Assembly (NCBI GenBank): GCA_964393215.1
Contig: CAYMSW010000011.1
Span: 1 to 19,920, forward strand
Source of the DNA: CAYFNK01 sp964393215
GTDB taxonomy: Archaea; Nanobdellota; Nanobdellia; SCGC-AAA011-G17; PNOQ01
Direction of reading: 5' to 3'
DNA: 19,920 nucleotides
Below are positions 7,497-16,651 of the stretch, in pieces. Below the pieces are notes generated by a model, which saw only the letters and a list, made by a program, of their open reading frames with translations, did not search any database and was not told the origin of the DNA. Position 1 is the stretch's first letter. Each line of letters starts with the position of its first letter. The position numbers and the translations under genes are program-made.

Positions 7497-8393
7497 ATGC
7501 CAAAGAAATCCTTCAAGATACCATTCGGAATGAAAGACGGGAGACCAACCCACATTAGCGAGGTCGTTAGTGGGCTTAAATGTGATTGTTCATGTCCCGA
7601 TTGTGAGGGGCAGCTCATTGCCCGAAAAGGAAAAATAAAAGAACACCACTTTGCACACCAGACTGATAATCCGAATTGTAATCCTGAATCAATTATCCAC
7701 AAAACTGCAAAAGCAATTCTAATGGATCGAATAGAAACAGCTCTTCGAGAGAACAAGGACCTCAATGTCAAGTCGAAATGTGAAGTGTGCAGGAAAGAGA
7801 ATACAGAAAATATCCTCTCTGGTGCAGTATCAGTGGAATTAGAGAAGAGTCTTGATAACTGTAGGCCTGATCTTGTTCTCTTGGATGTTGATGGGAAACC
7901 GCTAGTATTAGTCGAGGTCGTGGTTACAAGTCCACCCAAAGAGAATGTTATAGAATATGTAAATGGAAGAAAATTAGGTTTGGTTGAATTCCATTTGAAA
8001 ACCGTGGAAGAACTCGAGCCTTTAAGAAAATCTAAAGTCCTGATGGCAACAAAAGTATCTCCATGTATTCCCTGTAAATCAGTATCAAAAAAAGCTCCCC
8101 TGAAATCTGACAACTATAAAGATGATGGGGAATCTTCAGTATCAAACAAAGCTCCCTTAAAAACAGATAACTATGAAGATGATGGGGAATCTATTGAATT
8201 GCCAAAAGGATGCATTTGGGTGATGGGGATTTTTGGGTTAGTTGGAATTCTATGGTACATATATCAATCCATCAAATCATCAGAATGGTTTAGTTTCATT
8301 TTGAATTTAATAATGAATAAGAGCAAAAAACCTAAAGGCAAACGCGGTCCTTACAAAAAACGATATAGGAAAAGCAGGTATGGAAAATATTAA
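7497..8393 (+). CDS. CoiA-like nuclease-fold protein with C-terminal membrane anchor
   Basis: 298 aa. The N-terminus matches the CoiA-like pattern: a Cys cluster CDCSCPDC (29-36), then LIARKGKIKEHHFAH (39-54, His50/51/54), probably zinc-binding, and a second CEVC pair at 95-98. The nuclease-like core has RPDLVLLDVDG (Asp125) followed by VLVEVVVTSPP (Glu140). The position where PD-(D/E)XK enzymes have Lys, and CoiA often Gln, is Val142, so catalysis is uncertain. Residues 195-232 are two tandem copies of a 19-aa charged repeat. Residues about 239-258 (WVMGIFGLVGILWYIY) are a clear TM helix, with a second short hydrophobic stretch at about 263-275. The tail is very basic (KKPKGKRGPYKKRYRK). It would therefore be tethered at the inner membrane face with a DNA- or RNA-contacting tail (inference). 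A GAGG at 7484-7487 precedes the ATG. It overlaps the next ORF by 14 bp. Confidence 0.7.
   Translation: MPKKSFKIPFGMKDGRPTHISEVVSGLKCDCSCPDCEGQLIARKGKIKEHHFAHQTDNPNCNPESIIHKTAKAILMDRIETALRENKDLNVKSKCEVCRKENTENILSGAVSVELEKSLDNCRPDLVLLDVDGKPLVLVEVVVTSPPKENVIEYVNGRKLGLVEFHLKTVEELEPLRKSKVLMATKVSPCIPCKSVSKKAPLKSDNYKDDGESSVSNKAPLKTDNYEDDGESIELPKGCIWVMGIFGLVGILWYIYQSIKSSEWFSFILNLIMNKSKKPKGKRGPYKKRYRKSRYGKY
8079..8192 (+). repeat. Two tandem 57-bp units within the CoiA-like gene
   Basis: Units 8079-8135 and 8136-8192 are adjacent, in frame, and differ at 7 of 57 bases. Each encodes SVS(K/N)KAPLK(S/T)DNY(K/E)DDGES. They form the linker between the nuclease-like core and the TM segment. Several of the differences change the amino acid, so the copies have begun to diverge. 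Recent duplication of a flexible linker is the simplest reading. Confidence 0.9.
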
Positions 8394-8583
8394 CTCTACG
8401 ATAACGGCATTGCTCAGCAAAACGACAAAGAGCCTTGCCCTTTATCTTGAGAAGGTTCTGCCGTCTTTGTTTGATGACTGGTGGGATGAGGCGGTTGTTG
8501 ATAAATTATCATACTATCAGAAACAAAGAATCGAACAACTGCAAAATATTTGCAATTCTAAAGATAAACACCTAAAGAAATGA
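8380..8583 (+). CDS. Short helical protein, possibly a truncated helicase-associated domain
   Basis: 67 aa, starting 14 bp inside the end of the CoiA-like gene (ATG in GGTATGG, after a weak GCAGG). It is an amphipathic helix followed by LPSLFDDWWDEAVVDKLSYYQKQRIEQL (about residues 27-54). This WW...V...LSYYQ...R pattern reminds me of a helical domain found at the N-terminus of some large defence-associated helicase proteins (Swt1-type HEPN-like). In those the sequence continues into an LDLAALL...NW stretch, which is missing here: the ORF stops at 8583 after a Lys-rich end, and no other frame continues it. It could be a truncated remnant or a small adaptor. The gap to the giant helicase gene is 40 bp, so the two are probably cotranscribed. 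The family resemblance is from memory and weak. Confidence 0.5.
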   Translation: MENINSTITALLSKTTKSLALYLEKVLPSLFDDWWDEAVVDKLSYYQKQRIEQLQNICNSKDKHLKK

Positions 8584-8623
8584 TTCGAATTGGGATAAAC
8601 AAGAGTGCACCGGAGGAAATTTA

Positions 8624-11600
8624 ATGCCATCAGAACGGAGTTCTGAAGATCAGATTACCACACGGGAACTGGTAAAATATGAGGAGTTGGTTCGTGATAT
8701 GATCGAGAAAATGCGTCCAAAACTGCTCGATTTTTCCCGCCGCAATCCTCTCATATCAACTCGACACAGTACAAGATCCATCTCTTATATTCGATCTGTC
8801 GAAACCGTACCCGATGTGCTTTATTTTGGCTTATCGCAAAATGACAAATTCAAATTCCAATCCCTACCACAATTAGATGAAGATCCGAAAGATGAAAATA
8901 CAGAGACCTTCAAACGTGCCCTTTCGGAAGCCTTATTAACTGATGAGGAATATGAAAAAGCGCTTGAAGAGATAGATTATTCAAATGAGGAAGTAGCATC
9001 AATTGAAAGACGTTTAATGCGTGAACTCCGGGACAGAGTTCGGGAATCGTTAGGAATGCCAAAACGACAAACAAAAAAGGAATTATCTCTAACTCAACAC
9101 GCTAAAAACAACGGAATCTCACCTTCATATGAACTTCCAAGAAATGGTGATAATAGCAATGGTGATCATGCTTCAAACAATTTAATTCAAACTCTTTTAC
9201 TTCCCGACACGCTTGAGCGTACAACCAAGAAAATTATTTCCAAGTGTAAAAGCTGGCAGCAGGAAACCGGTTTGAATGTCCTCCACGCTGCTTTTGGCTT
9301 TCTTGAGTGGGTTGATCCCATTAACAACCACCGCTCATTCTCACCTTTGATCACCATACCCATAAAGCTAGAAATAAGAAAAACAAATAGAGGACCTGAA
9401 TCCTGGATTGAGGGTATTGGAGAATCCGGTGAGTTGAATAATGTTCTGGTTGAAAAAATGCAAAGGGAATTCAACATAGAGCTACCCGATTGGGAACGAG
9501 GTTCGGTGGAAGAGTACTTTGAATTGATCTCACAAGTTGAATCTCCTCAAATCGAAATGAAGCTGAGGAGATTTGTCACTATAGGCGTTTTTCCATCTAC
9601 AAGATTGGCAATGTACTATGATCTCGACACGAAAAGAAAAGGATTCATTGTTAATGATATTGTCGATAAACTTCTTGGTGGATCAAACCGAAGCGAATCC
9701 AGCTCACCGTATGGCGATGATTATGATGTGGATTCACCAAAAATAGAAAAAAAGGTTCCTTTGATTGTAACTGATGCGGATTCATCGCAGTTCAGTACTC
9801 TTGTGGATGTGATGGATGGGAAGAACACAGCCGTTGAAGGTCCTCCCGGAACTGGCAAATCACAAACCATTATTAATGCAATCGCGGCAGCATTAGCGAA
9901 AGGTAAAAAGGTGCTGTTCGTCGCTGAAAAGAAAGCTGCTCTGGATGTAGTGCGATCTCGTCTTGAATATATGGGATTAGGTGAATTCCTGTTACCACTT
10001 TTGGCTGACAGATCAACCAGAAAACAAGTGGTGTCATCGATTAGAGATCGTATCGAAGTTGACAACCCTTTAGTTCAAGCAGATTATGAAAATCAGATAC
10101 AGAGGTATCGGGAAATTCGCGAAGAATTATCTCGATATATTGGTGTAATCTCACTGCAACATAGAGATAGTGGTTATTCAATTCATGAGATATTAGGACG
10201 TTGTATTCTCACCGGTTCACTCCTTGATGACATGCCAAACTCTCTAAAGCTTCCAAATATTCCTAATATCGAAGAATTTGACAAATATAAAATTGAAGAA
10301 ATCATATTTATTGCTAAGAATCTTGAAAAAGCTCACCAAAAGACTTTGGAGGCACCTGATTTCTGGAGTGGCTTAAAGATTACGAATATTGATCGTTTCA
10401 CTGTGGACGATATTCTTAACCAAGCTAAGGAGATATTAAGTACATATAAAGAGTTAAAAAGCAAACAGGAACATCTGACGGCACATCACATTCCGGAAAA
10501 CTCTGAAATCGATTCAATTAAAATACTCGCTGGATCTCTTGCGAAATTATCCGAGGTTGCAGCGTCGATTGACCCACCATTAGTAACGACTCTGGTGCGC
10601 GATAGACAGGTTGATAATTTAAAATCATTACTGGATAATTGTTCCAAATCGCGTGATGAACGTGATCATCTGTCGGTTTTCAAGGAACCTTATAATCAGG
10701 AATTAGCTGCGAATCTTCGAAAATTATTTTCTATTTGCATGGACTGTGATTTTGATACGCTTGAAATAAAGAAACTTGAGAATAATCGAGATGAGTTAGT
10801 TAAAGTATTACAGAAAGGAAAGCTAACTAATAAAGAACTACGTCGATTTCTAAATGAAGTTCCTGAATTGGGGTCAGTCAAACTGCAAGATTTCACTGAA
10901 ATGTACAATGACCTAAAGGGTATCGCAGATGATGTGTTAAGTTTACGAAATGATACTAGTAACGATAGAAATACGATTCCGCTTCTTGAACGTGCTATTC
11001 AGACCGGACAGAAGTTAATAAATGAGAGAGATGAATTATCCAAGTTCTTGAACGTTGACTTTACACTTCAAGCAGAAGAAATTTCGAATTATGCAAAAAT
11101 TATTGAATCAGCAGGTCTGTTTTCTATATTTTTCCGAGACTACCGTGATGCAAAACGCCTTTACAAGAAGCTATCCAAGTCGGATAAATTTAAAAGAGAT
11201 TTTGCAGTTGAGAATTTGAGCAGGCTCTCGATATTATTATCTGAAACGGCACAATTTAAGGCAGATAAGCAAATCACTGATATTTTCGGGATATTCTTCA
11301 ATAGTTTAGATACTGATTTTGAAAAATTTGAGAAGCTCCGGGATTATCTGAAAGCAATAGACAATAAATTTCCAAAATTCGACCAGCGAGTGGTACGTGA
11401 CTTTCTTAAAAATGCTGAACTTGATGTTCTGCGTTACATCCCCAAAATAGAACATGAAAACCTCTACATAAATATTAGTGACCTGGAAATTTTACTTGAC
11501 AATCAAGAAGCGAAATTAGGAAGAATAAATCAAGGTCTCAACGATATAGAACCATTATTAGATTGTATCAATACTGACAGTCAAGTTACTCCTAATGCTT

Positions 11601-14137
11601 TGGAGCTGTTCGCTATTCGAATTGAAAAGTATTTGGAGATGTGCAATAACATTGAGAATGATCCTGTCGGCAAAATCATAGCTGAACGTTTTCATGGCAT
11701 TGAAACTAAGAAAGATGATTTTAAGGAAGAAATCGTAGCAGCACAAATAATCCTTGCCCAACCTGAATGGATAGAGACAATATGTTCCCTTCTTAATAGT
11801 TCAAATTTTGATATATTAAGGGAGGCTCAAATTGACATTAAGGATGTGCTAAAAACATCTGATGAATTAAGTGATCATATAAAACATCTCTCAGTCCAAA
11901 CTGGCATATCCCCAGATAGATTTTTACCATTCGCTGAAAAAAATGAAATAATCAATCATCTGAAAGAAGCATCTGAGGATCGAAAGGGCATAATTTCCCA
12001 TTCAGAACTATACTCTGGACTTGAAGAAATAAAAACGGCTGGGTTTGGCAAAGAAGTCAATGATATCATTTCAGAGAAAAATGATCTTACTAATTTATCC
12101 TCAGTGCTTGAGGCGATGATTATCAGAGCTTTAGCTCAGGAAGTTCACTCAAAATTTAGCTCTATATTGGGTAGATTTAACGGAACCAAATTAAATTTAT
12201 TGCGACACCAACTCGCCAAACTCGACAAGAAAATTATTGAGACATCAAGAAACATTCTTAGATCAAAGCTTATTAATGGTGCTAAACCTCCAATCGGTAA
12301 AGGTAAGGGAAGGAAATCAGAATGGACAGAACTGTCGCTCCTTTTAAATGAAATTCAAAAAAAACAACGACACTACCCTGTGCGGAATGTTCTAAGTAGA
12401 TCTAAGAAGGCTTTACTCGAGTTGAAGCCCTGCTGGATGATGTCTCCACTTTCAATCGCTCAGTATCTTGAATCTGACAAATTCGAATTTGATATCTGTA
12501 TAATCGATGAAGCCTCACAAATGACACCTGAGAATGCAATCGGCGCTTTGTTGAGAACGAAGCAAGCAATGATCGTAGGGGATACCAATCAGCTCCCACC
12601 AAACTCATTTTTCAGAAAACTAATTGTCGATGAGGACGAAGATGATGACGAAACGATTTTAGAAGAATCGATACTTGAAATGTCTAATGCAGCGTTTAGA
12701 CCGGCAAGACGTCTCCGCTGGCACTATCGGTCTCGACACTCAGGATTAATTCGTTTTTCAAATAGGATGGTTTATAATGATGAATTGATTGTATTTCCAT
12801 CAGCTACAGAAATTCAAAACAACATGGGAGTCTCACTTTGCAGTGTAAAGGGATTATATAAATCTAGCACAAATGCCGAAGAGGCAAGGGCGATGGTTAA
12901 GGCTGCAATTCGTTTCATGCATGAGGATACTAATCGTTCTCTTGGTATTGTTACCTTAAACATTAAACAACGCGATCTGATTGAAGAAGAAATTGAGCGA
13001 GTAAAAGCAAGAGATTCAAAAGCTCAAGATTATATAGATTATTGGGACAGCTACAACGACGGGCTTGAGAGCTTTTTTATAAAAAACCTTGAGAATGTAC
13101 AGGGTGATGAGCGCGATGTAATTTTCATAGGAACAGTTTATGGGCCAGCTGAACCAGGTGGAAAAGTGTTTCAGCGTTTTGGTCCGATAAATGGAACCGC
13201 AGGCAAACGCAGACTCAATGTTCTGTTTTCACGCGCCAAGCAAAAGATAGTCACTTTTTCATCAATGAATTCCGCTGATATTACTGCTGAAGAAAATCGC
13301 AATCCAGGTGCTTATATGCTAAAACGTTGGCTCGAGTATTCTGCAACGGGAGTTCTTGAATCAGGCGAGGATACACAAAAGAGTCCTGATTCTGATTTTG
13401 AGGATTATGTTGCTCAACAAATTCGATCAATGGGTTGTGAAGTTGTTCATCAAGTGGGTGTAGCTGGATATTTTATTGATATTGGAGTTAAGCATCCTGA
13501 TTGGCCGCATGGCTTTTTACTTGGTGTTGAGTGTGATGGTGCTACCTATCATTCTTCAAGATCAGCACGAGATCGTGATCGGTTAAGACAGGAAGTTCTT
13601 GAGAGACTAGGCTGGCATTTTCATCGTGTTTGGTCTACCGATTGGTTTAATGATCCCCGCACAGAAGCACAAGCGCTACGTAAACGGATCGACCAACGTC
13701 TGCAGGAAGTTAAAGTAGCAGATAAGGAAAAGAAAGACTCATGCCGTGAGGATTTAGTCAAGGTTAAACCAAAACGGATCATTGAAAAAGATGTTCAAGG
13801 CTTAAAAGAGTTGTCGACAGGTGATCTTTTTGAGACACTTGATCGGGAGAAAATACCAACCCGGGAAACTCAAGAAGCCCACAGGCGTATTCATATCCCA
13901 AGTACAGGAATTGAAATTGGGAATAAAGTGCGTGTAACATTCTTGGATGGGAAAAATGAGAAACTTGAATTTACTCTGAGCAAAGACAAAAATGACCCAA
14001 CTAAAGGTTTCATTCAAGTTGATCGTCCACTTGGAAGGGCATTACTCGGCGCAGAAGATGGTGACGAAGTGGAAGTTTTAATTGGTAGCCGTGTTCGAGT
14101 TGTTAAAGTTAATAAAATTACGAAAGATAATTTGTAA
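8624..14137 (+). CDS. DUF4011-SF1 helicase with Vsr-like nuclease and C-terminal GreAB-C domain
   Basis: 1837 aa. An N-terminal DUF4011-type segment carries LLDFSRRNPLIS (34-45). A Dna2/Upf1-like SF1 helicase follows: Walker A GPPGTGKS (406-413), motif II DEAS (1295-1298) then QAMIVGDTNQLPP, an LRWHYRSRH motif near 1363-1375, VQGDERD (1492-1498), and LNVLFSRAKQ (1531-1540). About 880 residues of mostly coiled-coil-like helices separate motifs I and II. Next is an MTES_1575/Vsr-type endonuclease domain with FEDYVAQQI, Asp1619 (YFIDIG), and ECDGATYHSS (Glu1636/Asp1638), then RDRDRLRQ, LGWHFHRVWSTDW. Residues about 1763-1833 read as the C-terminal domain of GreA/GreB (IGNKVRVTFLDG, then DRPLGRALLGAEDGDEVEV). 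The predicted role is ATP-driven translocation on nucleic acid with cleavage, and Gre-like contact with RNA polymerase or a partner. GGAGG at 8611-8615 fixes the start. Domains are firm; the defence role is inferred from family and neighbours. Confidence 0.88.
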   Translation: MPSERSSEDQITTRELVKYEELVRDMIEKMRPKLLDFSRRNPLISTRHSTRSISYIRSVETVPDVLYFGLSQNDKFKFQSLPQLDEDPKDENTETFKRALSEALLTDEEYEKALEEIDYSNEEVASIERRLMRELRDRVRESLGMPKRQTKKELSLTQHAKNNGISPSYELPRNGDNSNGDHASNNLIQTLLLPDTLERTTKKIISKCKSWQQETGLNVLHAAFGFLEWVDPINNHRSFSPLITIPIKLEIRKTNRGPESWIEGIGESGELNNVLVEKMQREFNIELPDWERGSVEEYFELISQVESPQIEMKLRRFVTIGVFPSTRLAMYYDLDTKRKGFIVNDIVDKLLGGSNRSESSSPYGDDYDVDSPKIEKKVPLIVTDADSSQFSTLVDVMDGKNTAVEGPPGTGKSQTIINAIAAALAKGKKVLFVAEKKAALDVVRSRLEYMGLGEFLLPLLADRSTRKQVVSSIRDRIEVDNPLVQADYENQIQRYREIREELSRYIGVISLQHRDSGYSIHEILGRCILTGSLLDDMPNSLKLPNIPNIEEFDKYKIEEIIFIAKNLEKAHQKTLEAPDFWSGLKITNIDRFTVDDILNQAKEILSTYKELKSKQEHLTAHHIPENSEIDSIKILAGSLAKLSEVAASIDPPLVTTLVRDRQVDNLKSLLDNCSKSRDERDHLSVFKEPYNQELAANLRKLFSICMDCDFDTLEIKKLENNRDELVKVLQKGKLTNKELRRFLNEVPELGSVKLQDFTEMYNDLKGIADDVLSLRNDTSNDRNTIPLLERAIQTGQKLINERDELSKFLNVDFTLQAEEISNYAKIIESAGLFSIFFRDYRDAKRLYKKLSKSDKFKRDFAVENLSRLSILLSETAQFKADKQITDIFGIFFNSLDTDFEKFEKLRDYLKAIDNKFPKFDQRVVRDFLKNAELDVLRYIPKIEHENLYINISDLEILLDNQEAKLGRINQGLNDIEPLLDCINTDSQVTPNALELFAIRIEKYLEMCNNIENDPVGKIIAERFHGIETKKDDFKEEIVAAQIILAQPEWIETICSLLNSSNFDILREAQIDIKDVLKTSDELSDHIKHLSVQTGISPDRFLPFAEKNEIINHLKEASEDRKGIISHSELYSGLEEIKTAGFGKEVNDIISEKNDLTNLSSVLEAMIIRALAQEVHSKFSSILGRFNGTKLNLLRHQLAKLDKKIIETSRNILRSKLINGAKPPIGKGKGRKSEWTELSLLLNEIQKKQRHYPVRNVLSRSKKALLELKPCWMMSPLSIAQYLESDKFEFDICIIDEASQMTPENAIGALLRTKQAMIVGDTNQLPPNSFFRKLIVDEDEDDDETILEESILEMSNAAFRPARRLRWHYRSRHSGLIRFSNRMVYNDELIVFPSATEIQNNMGVSLCSVKGLYKSSTNAEEARAMVKAAIRFMHEDTNRSLGIVTLNIKQRDLIEEEIERVKARDSKAQDYIDYWDSYNDGLESFFIKNLENVQGDERDVIFIGTVYGPAEPGGKVFQRFGPINGTAGKRRLNVLFSRAKQKIVTFSSMNSADITAEENRNPGAYMLKRWLEYSATGVLESGEDTQKSPDSDFEDYVAQQIRSMGCEVVHQVGVAGYFIDIGVKHPDWPHGFLLGVECDGATYHSSRSARDRDRLRQEVLERLGWHFHRVWSTDWFNDPRTEAQALRKRIDQRLQEVKVADKEKKDSCREDLVKVKPKRIIEKDVQGLKELSTGDLFETLDREKIPTRETQEAHRRIHIPSTGIEIGNKVRVTFLDGKNEKLEFTLSKDKNDPTKGFIQVDRPLGRALLGAEDGDEVEVLIGSRVRVVKVNKITKDNL

Positions 14138-14317
14138 TCTATTGGGAAGATTGGATACTAAAAACAATCAAACCGAGAGATTACATTTTAACTTAGATAT
14201 CTGTAGAATGAGAAATTCCTATTTTGCGAAATGAAATGATTGTAGAAAGTAGTTTTTTCATGATTACCGTTTTAAATGGTGATGTTTTAGAGTCCAAATC
14301 AAAAATGTGAGGGAATA
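14138..14317. other. 180-bp gap before mcrB, no clear terminator
   Basis: The only sizeable gap between the big genes. It is AT-rich with no good hairpin, and I see only loose -35/-10-like words (e.g. TAGAAT near 14202). It could hold an independent promoter for mcrBC and the protease gene, or it may be transcribed through from upstream. GAGGGA at 14309-14314 is the ribosome site for mcrB. Confidence 0.35.
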
Positions 14318-16651
14318 ATGGCTATCCAACTGGCACCCAAACTTAACAACGCACTGCATGCAAAATTAGATGAAGCTACTAATGCTTCAAAAATACTCAC
14401 GAAAAGACAGGTTCAAGGCTATGTTGAATGCTTCAAGAAGAAATTTGGCCCTGAAGCCCTGTTAGCATTGCATGGTGAAGATCTACTGGATGCAATGCAT
14501 AAGCATAATACAAAAGATAGCTTGGTCTATTGGTTAGAGTTTAAGAATGATGAGGAGTTTCCTAATCGCGCATTCGGAGCAATGCGAGGTGGATCGGCCT
14601 TAAAGTTCAATATTTTTTGGAATTCGGACACTGAAACTTGGTACAAGCGTTCAACTGAAGGGCGACATTATGAAAAGCAGGAAATTGATACATCAGAAGC
14701 AATAGATATTGCGATCAATCACCGAAACCAATTGATTGCCTCCGTTGAACACATGGAAAGATTATCAGAAATACCCACACAAGCCGACTATGATAAATTG
14801 CAATTAAAATTAGCAGAAATTGCTCCTGCCTTATATAACCTTGCTTGGGGGCATAAGTACCTTTCCATACTATTTCCGACGAAACTTGATGATTTTCAGA
14901 CATTGGGATTCAAAGCACATTATCAAACTCGCCTAATGCTGGAGCATGGAGAAATTGAAGGTCGATATAGCTATGCCTATCCATTTGTTGATCTTAGTCA
15001 TCAATTTAACCTTTACGTTTCCCAATTTACATCATTATTAGGGCAATATTTCGGAGAACCTAGAAATTATTGGCGAGTAGGTGCGGGAGATAATAATGAT
15101 CCTCGATCACAATGGGAATCAATGAAAGAAGGTAAATATGTTGCTTTAGGTTGGAACGACACAGGTGACCTTTCTGAATTCCTAGTTAGCAAACCTACCA
15201 GGGAACAACTTCACCAAGTCATCACCAACGTTGTTGGGGATATGGACCCGAAAAGACGTGGACGATGGGTAAAGGCTTTTCTGAATTTCCTATGGAACAT
15301 GAAAGAAGGGGACATTGTTGCAGTCTCAGAGGGTAGTGAAATTTTAGGGATAGGTGAAATTGTTGAGCCATATGTCTTTGTTGAAGGCAATGATTCCTTT
15401 GCTCACCGACGCCCAGTCAAATGGCTTTCATTAGTACCCACTGTTGTGGATTCGCTTTCAGAGCAACCGCGTTTTCCGTTTTTTCCACTCAATCGGCAAT
15501 CAAATCAAATTGCTATTGAAAGTCATCTACTTAACAATTCTTCTAGTGAATCTTCGATTGACCAGGCTACATCAACAGGAATAACGCTAAAACCGGTTCA
15601 TCTTGGTGAAGTCCTCAATAAAGTTGAAAAGAACATTTACAATAATCTTGAAGAAAAAGGCCAAGTTGTCCTCTACGGTCCCCCAGGGACAGGAAAAACC
15701 TATTGGGCTCTTAGAACTGCACAATCAGTGCTCGCCTGGAAACGACATGGCAAACATTACAAGGAGTTAGAGGACATTGAAAAGATGTCTATTGACTGTT
15801 CTGACAATGAAAATATAAAGGGAATTACACTTTGTACTTTCCATCCTTCCTATAACTATGAAGATTTTATTGAAGGCTATAAACCAACAAAAAGCGATAC
15901 CGGGAATCTATTTTTTGAATTGAGACCCGGACTATTTAAACGAGTCTGTCAGGTTGCACAACGATCACCCGAACACGAATTCTTTCTAATTATTGATGAA
16001 ATCAACAGAGGTGATGTACCTCGTATTTTTGGTGAATTATTGACGCTATTGGAGAAAGACAAACGTGCTAAACATACAAAATTGTCTTATAGCGATCAGC
16101 CAATGACTATACCCAGTAATCTTTATATCATTGGCACTATGAATACTGCTGATCAGTCCATTGCGCACTTAGATACTGCATTACGCCGGCGATTTCGATT
16201 TCTTGAATTTATGCCGGATCGCAAGGTTCTGGATAGTGCCTCAGTACAAGATATTAAGCTTGGAGCCATACTTGATTCTTTAAACACCAGGATTAGAGAA
16301 TATCTTGGAATTGATGGTCGAAATCGACAGATAGGGCATGCCTACTTTATGAGAAATGGAAAGGCTGTAGAAAGCCCTAAGTTGTTTAGCGATATAATTG
16401 AATACGAGATTGTACCCTTGTTGATGAATTACTGTTACGGTGATTTTCCACTTTTGGCAAAAATACTCGGTTCTCGTATTGTAGATAGCAATTCACAACG
16501 GATTTTACCGGACATTTTTGACGTTAGTGGCTATTCAGAGTTACCAAGTATTTTGTTAGGGGAAGCTTATCAATCCAGTTTCGTGGACGATTTCACAACC
16601 GAGAATGCAGAGGATAATGAAGAAATAAATGATGACGATCAGGAACAATGA
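14318..16651 (+). CDS. mcrB: McrB-like AAA+ restriction motor with EVE/PUA-like reader domain
   Basis: 777 aa. Residues about 1-245 are a helical/mixed N-terminus with DSLVYWLEFKNDEEF and MRGGSALKFNIFW, a block I associate with McrB-type AAA proteins. Residues about 248-372 look like an EVE/PUA-like modified-base reader (YWRVGAG, KYVALGW, KEGDIVAVSEGSEILGIGEI). The AAA+ motor has Walker A GPPGTGKT (454-461), FHPSYNYEDFIEGY, Walker B LIIDEINRGD (Asp560/Glu561), and the McrB signature MNTADQS (608-614) followed by LDTALRRRF. In McrBC this subunit binds modified DNA, hydrolyses GTP and translocates with McrC. The EVE-like reader suggests that modified (methylated or otherwise decorated) invader DNA is the target (inference). 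The C-terminus is acidic. The stop overlaps mcrC as ATGA. GAGGGA precedes the ATG. Confidence 0.9.
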   Translation: MAIQLAPKLNNALHAKLDEATNASKILTKRQVQGYVECFKKKFGPEALLALHGEDLLDAMHKHNTKDSLVYWLEFKNDEEFPNRAFGAMRGGSALKFNIFWNSDTETWYKRSTEGRHYEKQEIDTSEAIDIAINHRNQLIASVEHMERLSEIPTQADYDKLQLKLAEIAPALYNLAWGHKYLSILFPTKLDDFQTLGFKAHYQTRLMLEHGEIEGRYSYAYPFVDLSHQFNLYVSQFTSLLGQYFGEPRNYWRVGAGDNNDPRSQWESMKEGKYVALGWNDTGDLSEFLVSKPTREQLHQVITNVVGDMDPKRRGRWVKAFLNFLWNMKEGDIVAVSEGSEILGIGEIVEPYVFVEGNDSFAHRRPVKWLSLVPTVVDSLSEQPRFPFFPLNRQSNQIAIESHLLNNSSSESSIDQATSTGITLKPVHLGEVLNKVEKNIYNNLEEKGQVVLYGPPGTGKTYWALRTAQSVLAWKRHGKHYKELEDIEKMSIDCSDNENIKGITLCTFHPSYNYEDFIEGYKPTKSDTGNLFFELRPGLFKRVCQVAQRSPEHEFFLIIDEINRGDVPRIFGELLTLLEKDKRAKHTKLSYSDQPMTIPSNLYIIGTMNTADQSIAHLDTALRRRFRFLEFMPDRKVLDSASVQDIKLGAILDSLNTRIREYLGIDGRNRQIGHAYFMRNGKAVESPKLFSDIIEYEIVPLLMNYCYGDFPLLAKILGSRIVDSNSQRILPDIFDVSGYSELPSILLGEAYQSSFVDDFTTENAEDNEEINDDDQEQ

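Noticed and set aside
7196..8113. A 305-codon open frame on the minus strand
   Set aside because: It runs antisense across the end of the TPR-PIN gene and most of the CoiA-like gene, both of which have recognisable domains. Its translation is Ser/Phe-rich with no family character, typical of a shadow frame.
10900..12300. Frameshift or insertion suspected in the long region between helicase motifs I and II
   Set aside because: The frame is open throughout with coiled-coil-like helices. Long inserts here fit large DUF4011-type helicases, so nothing appears broken.
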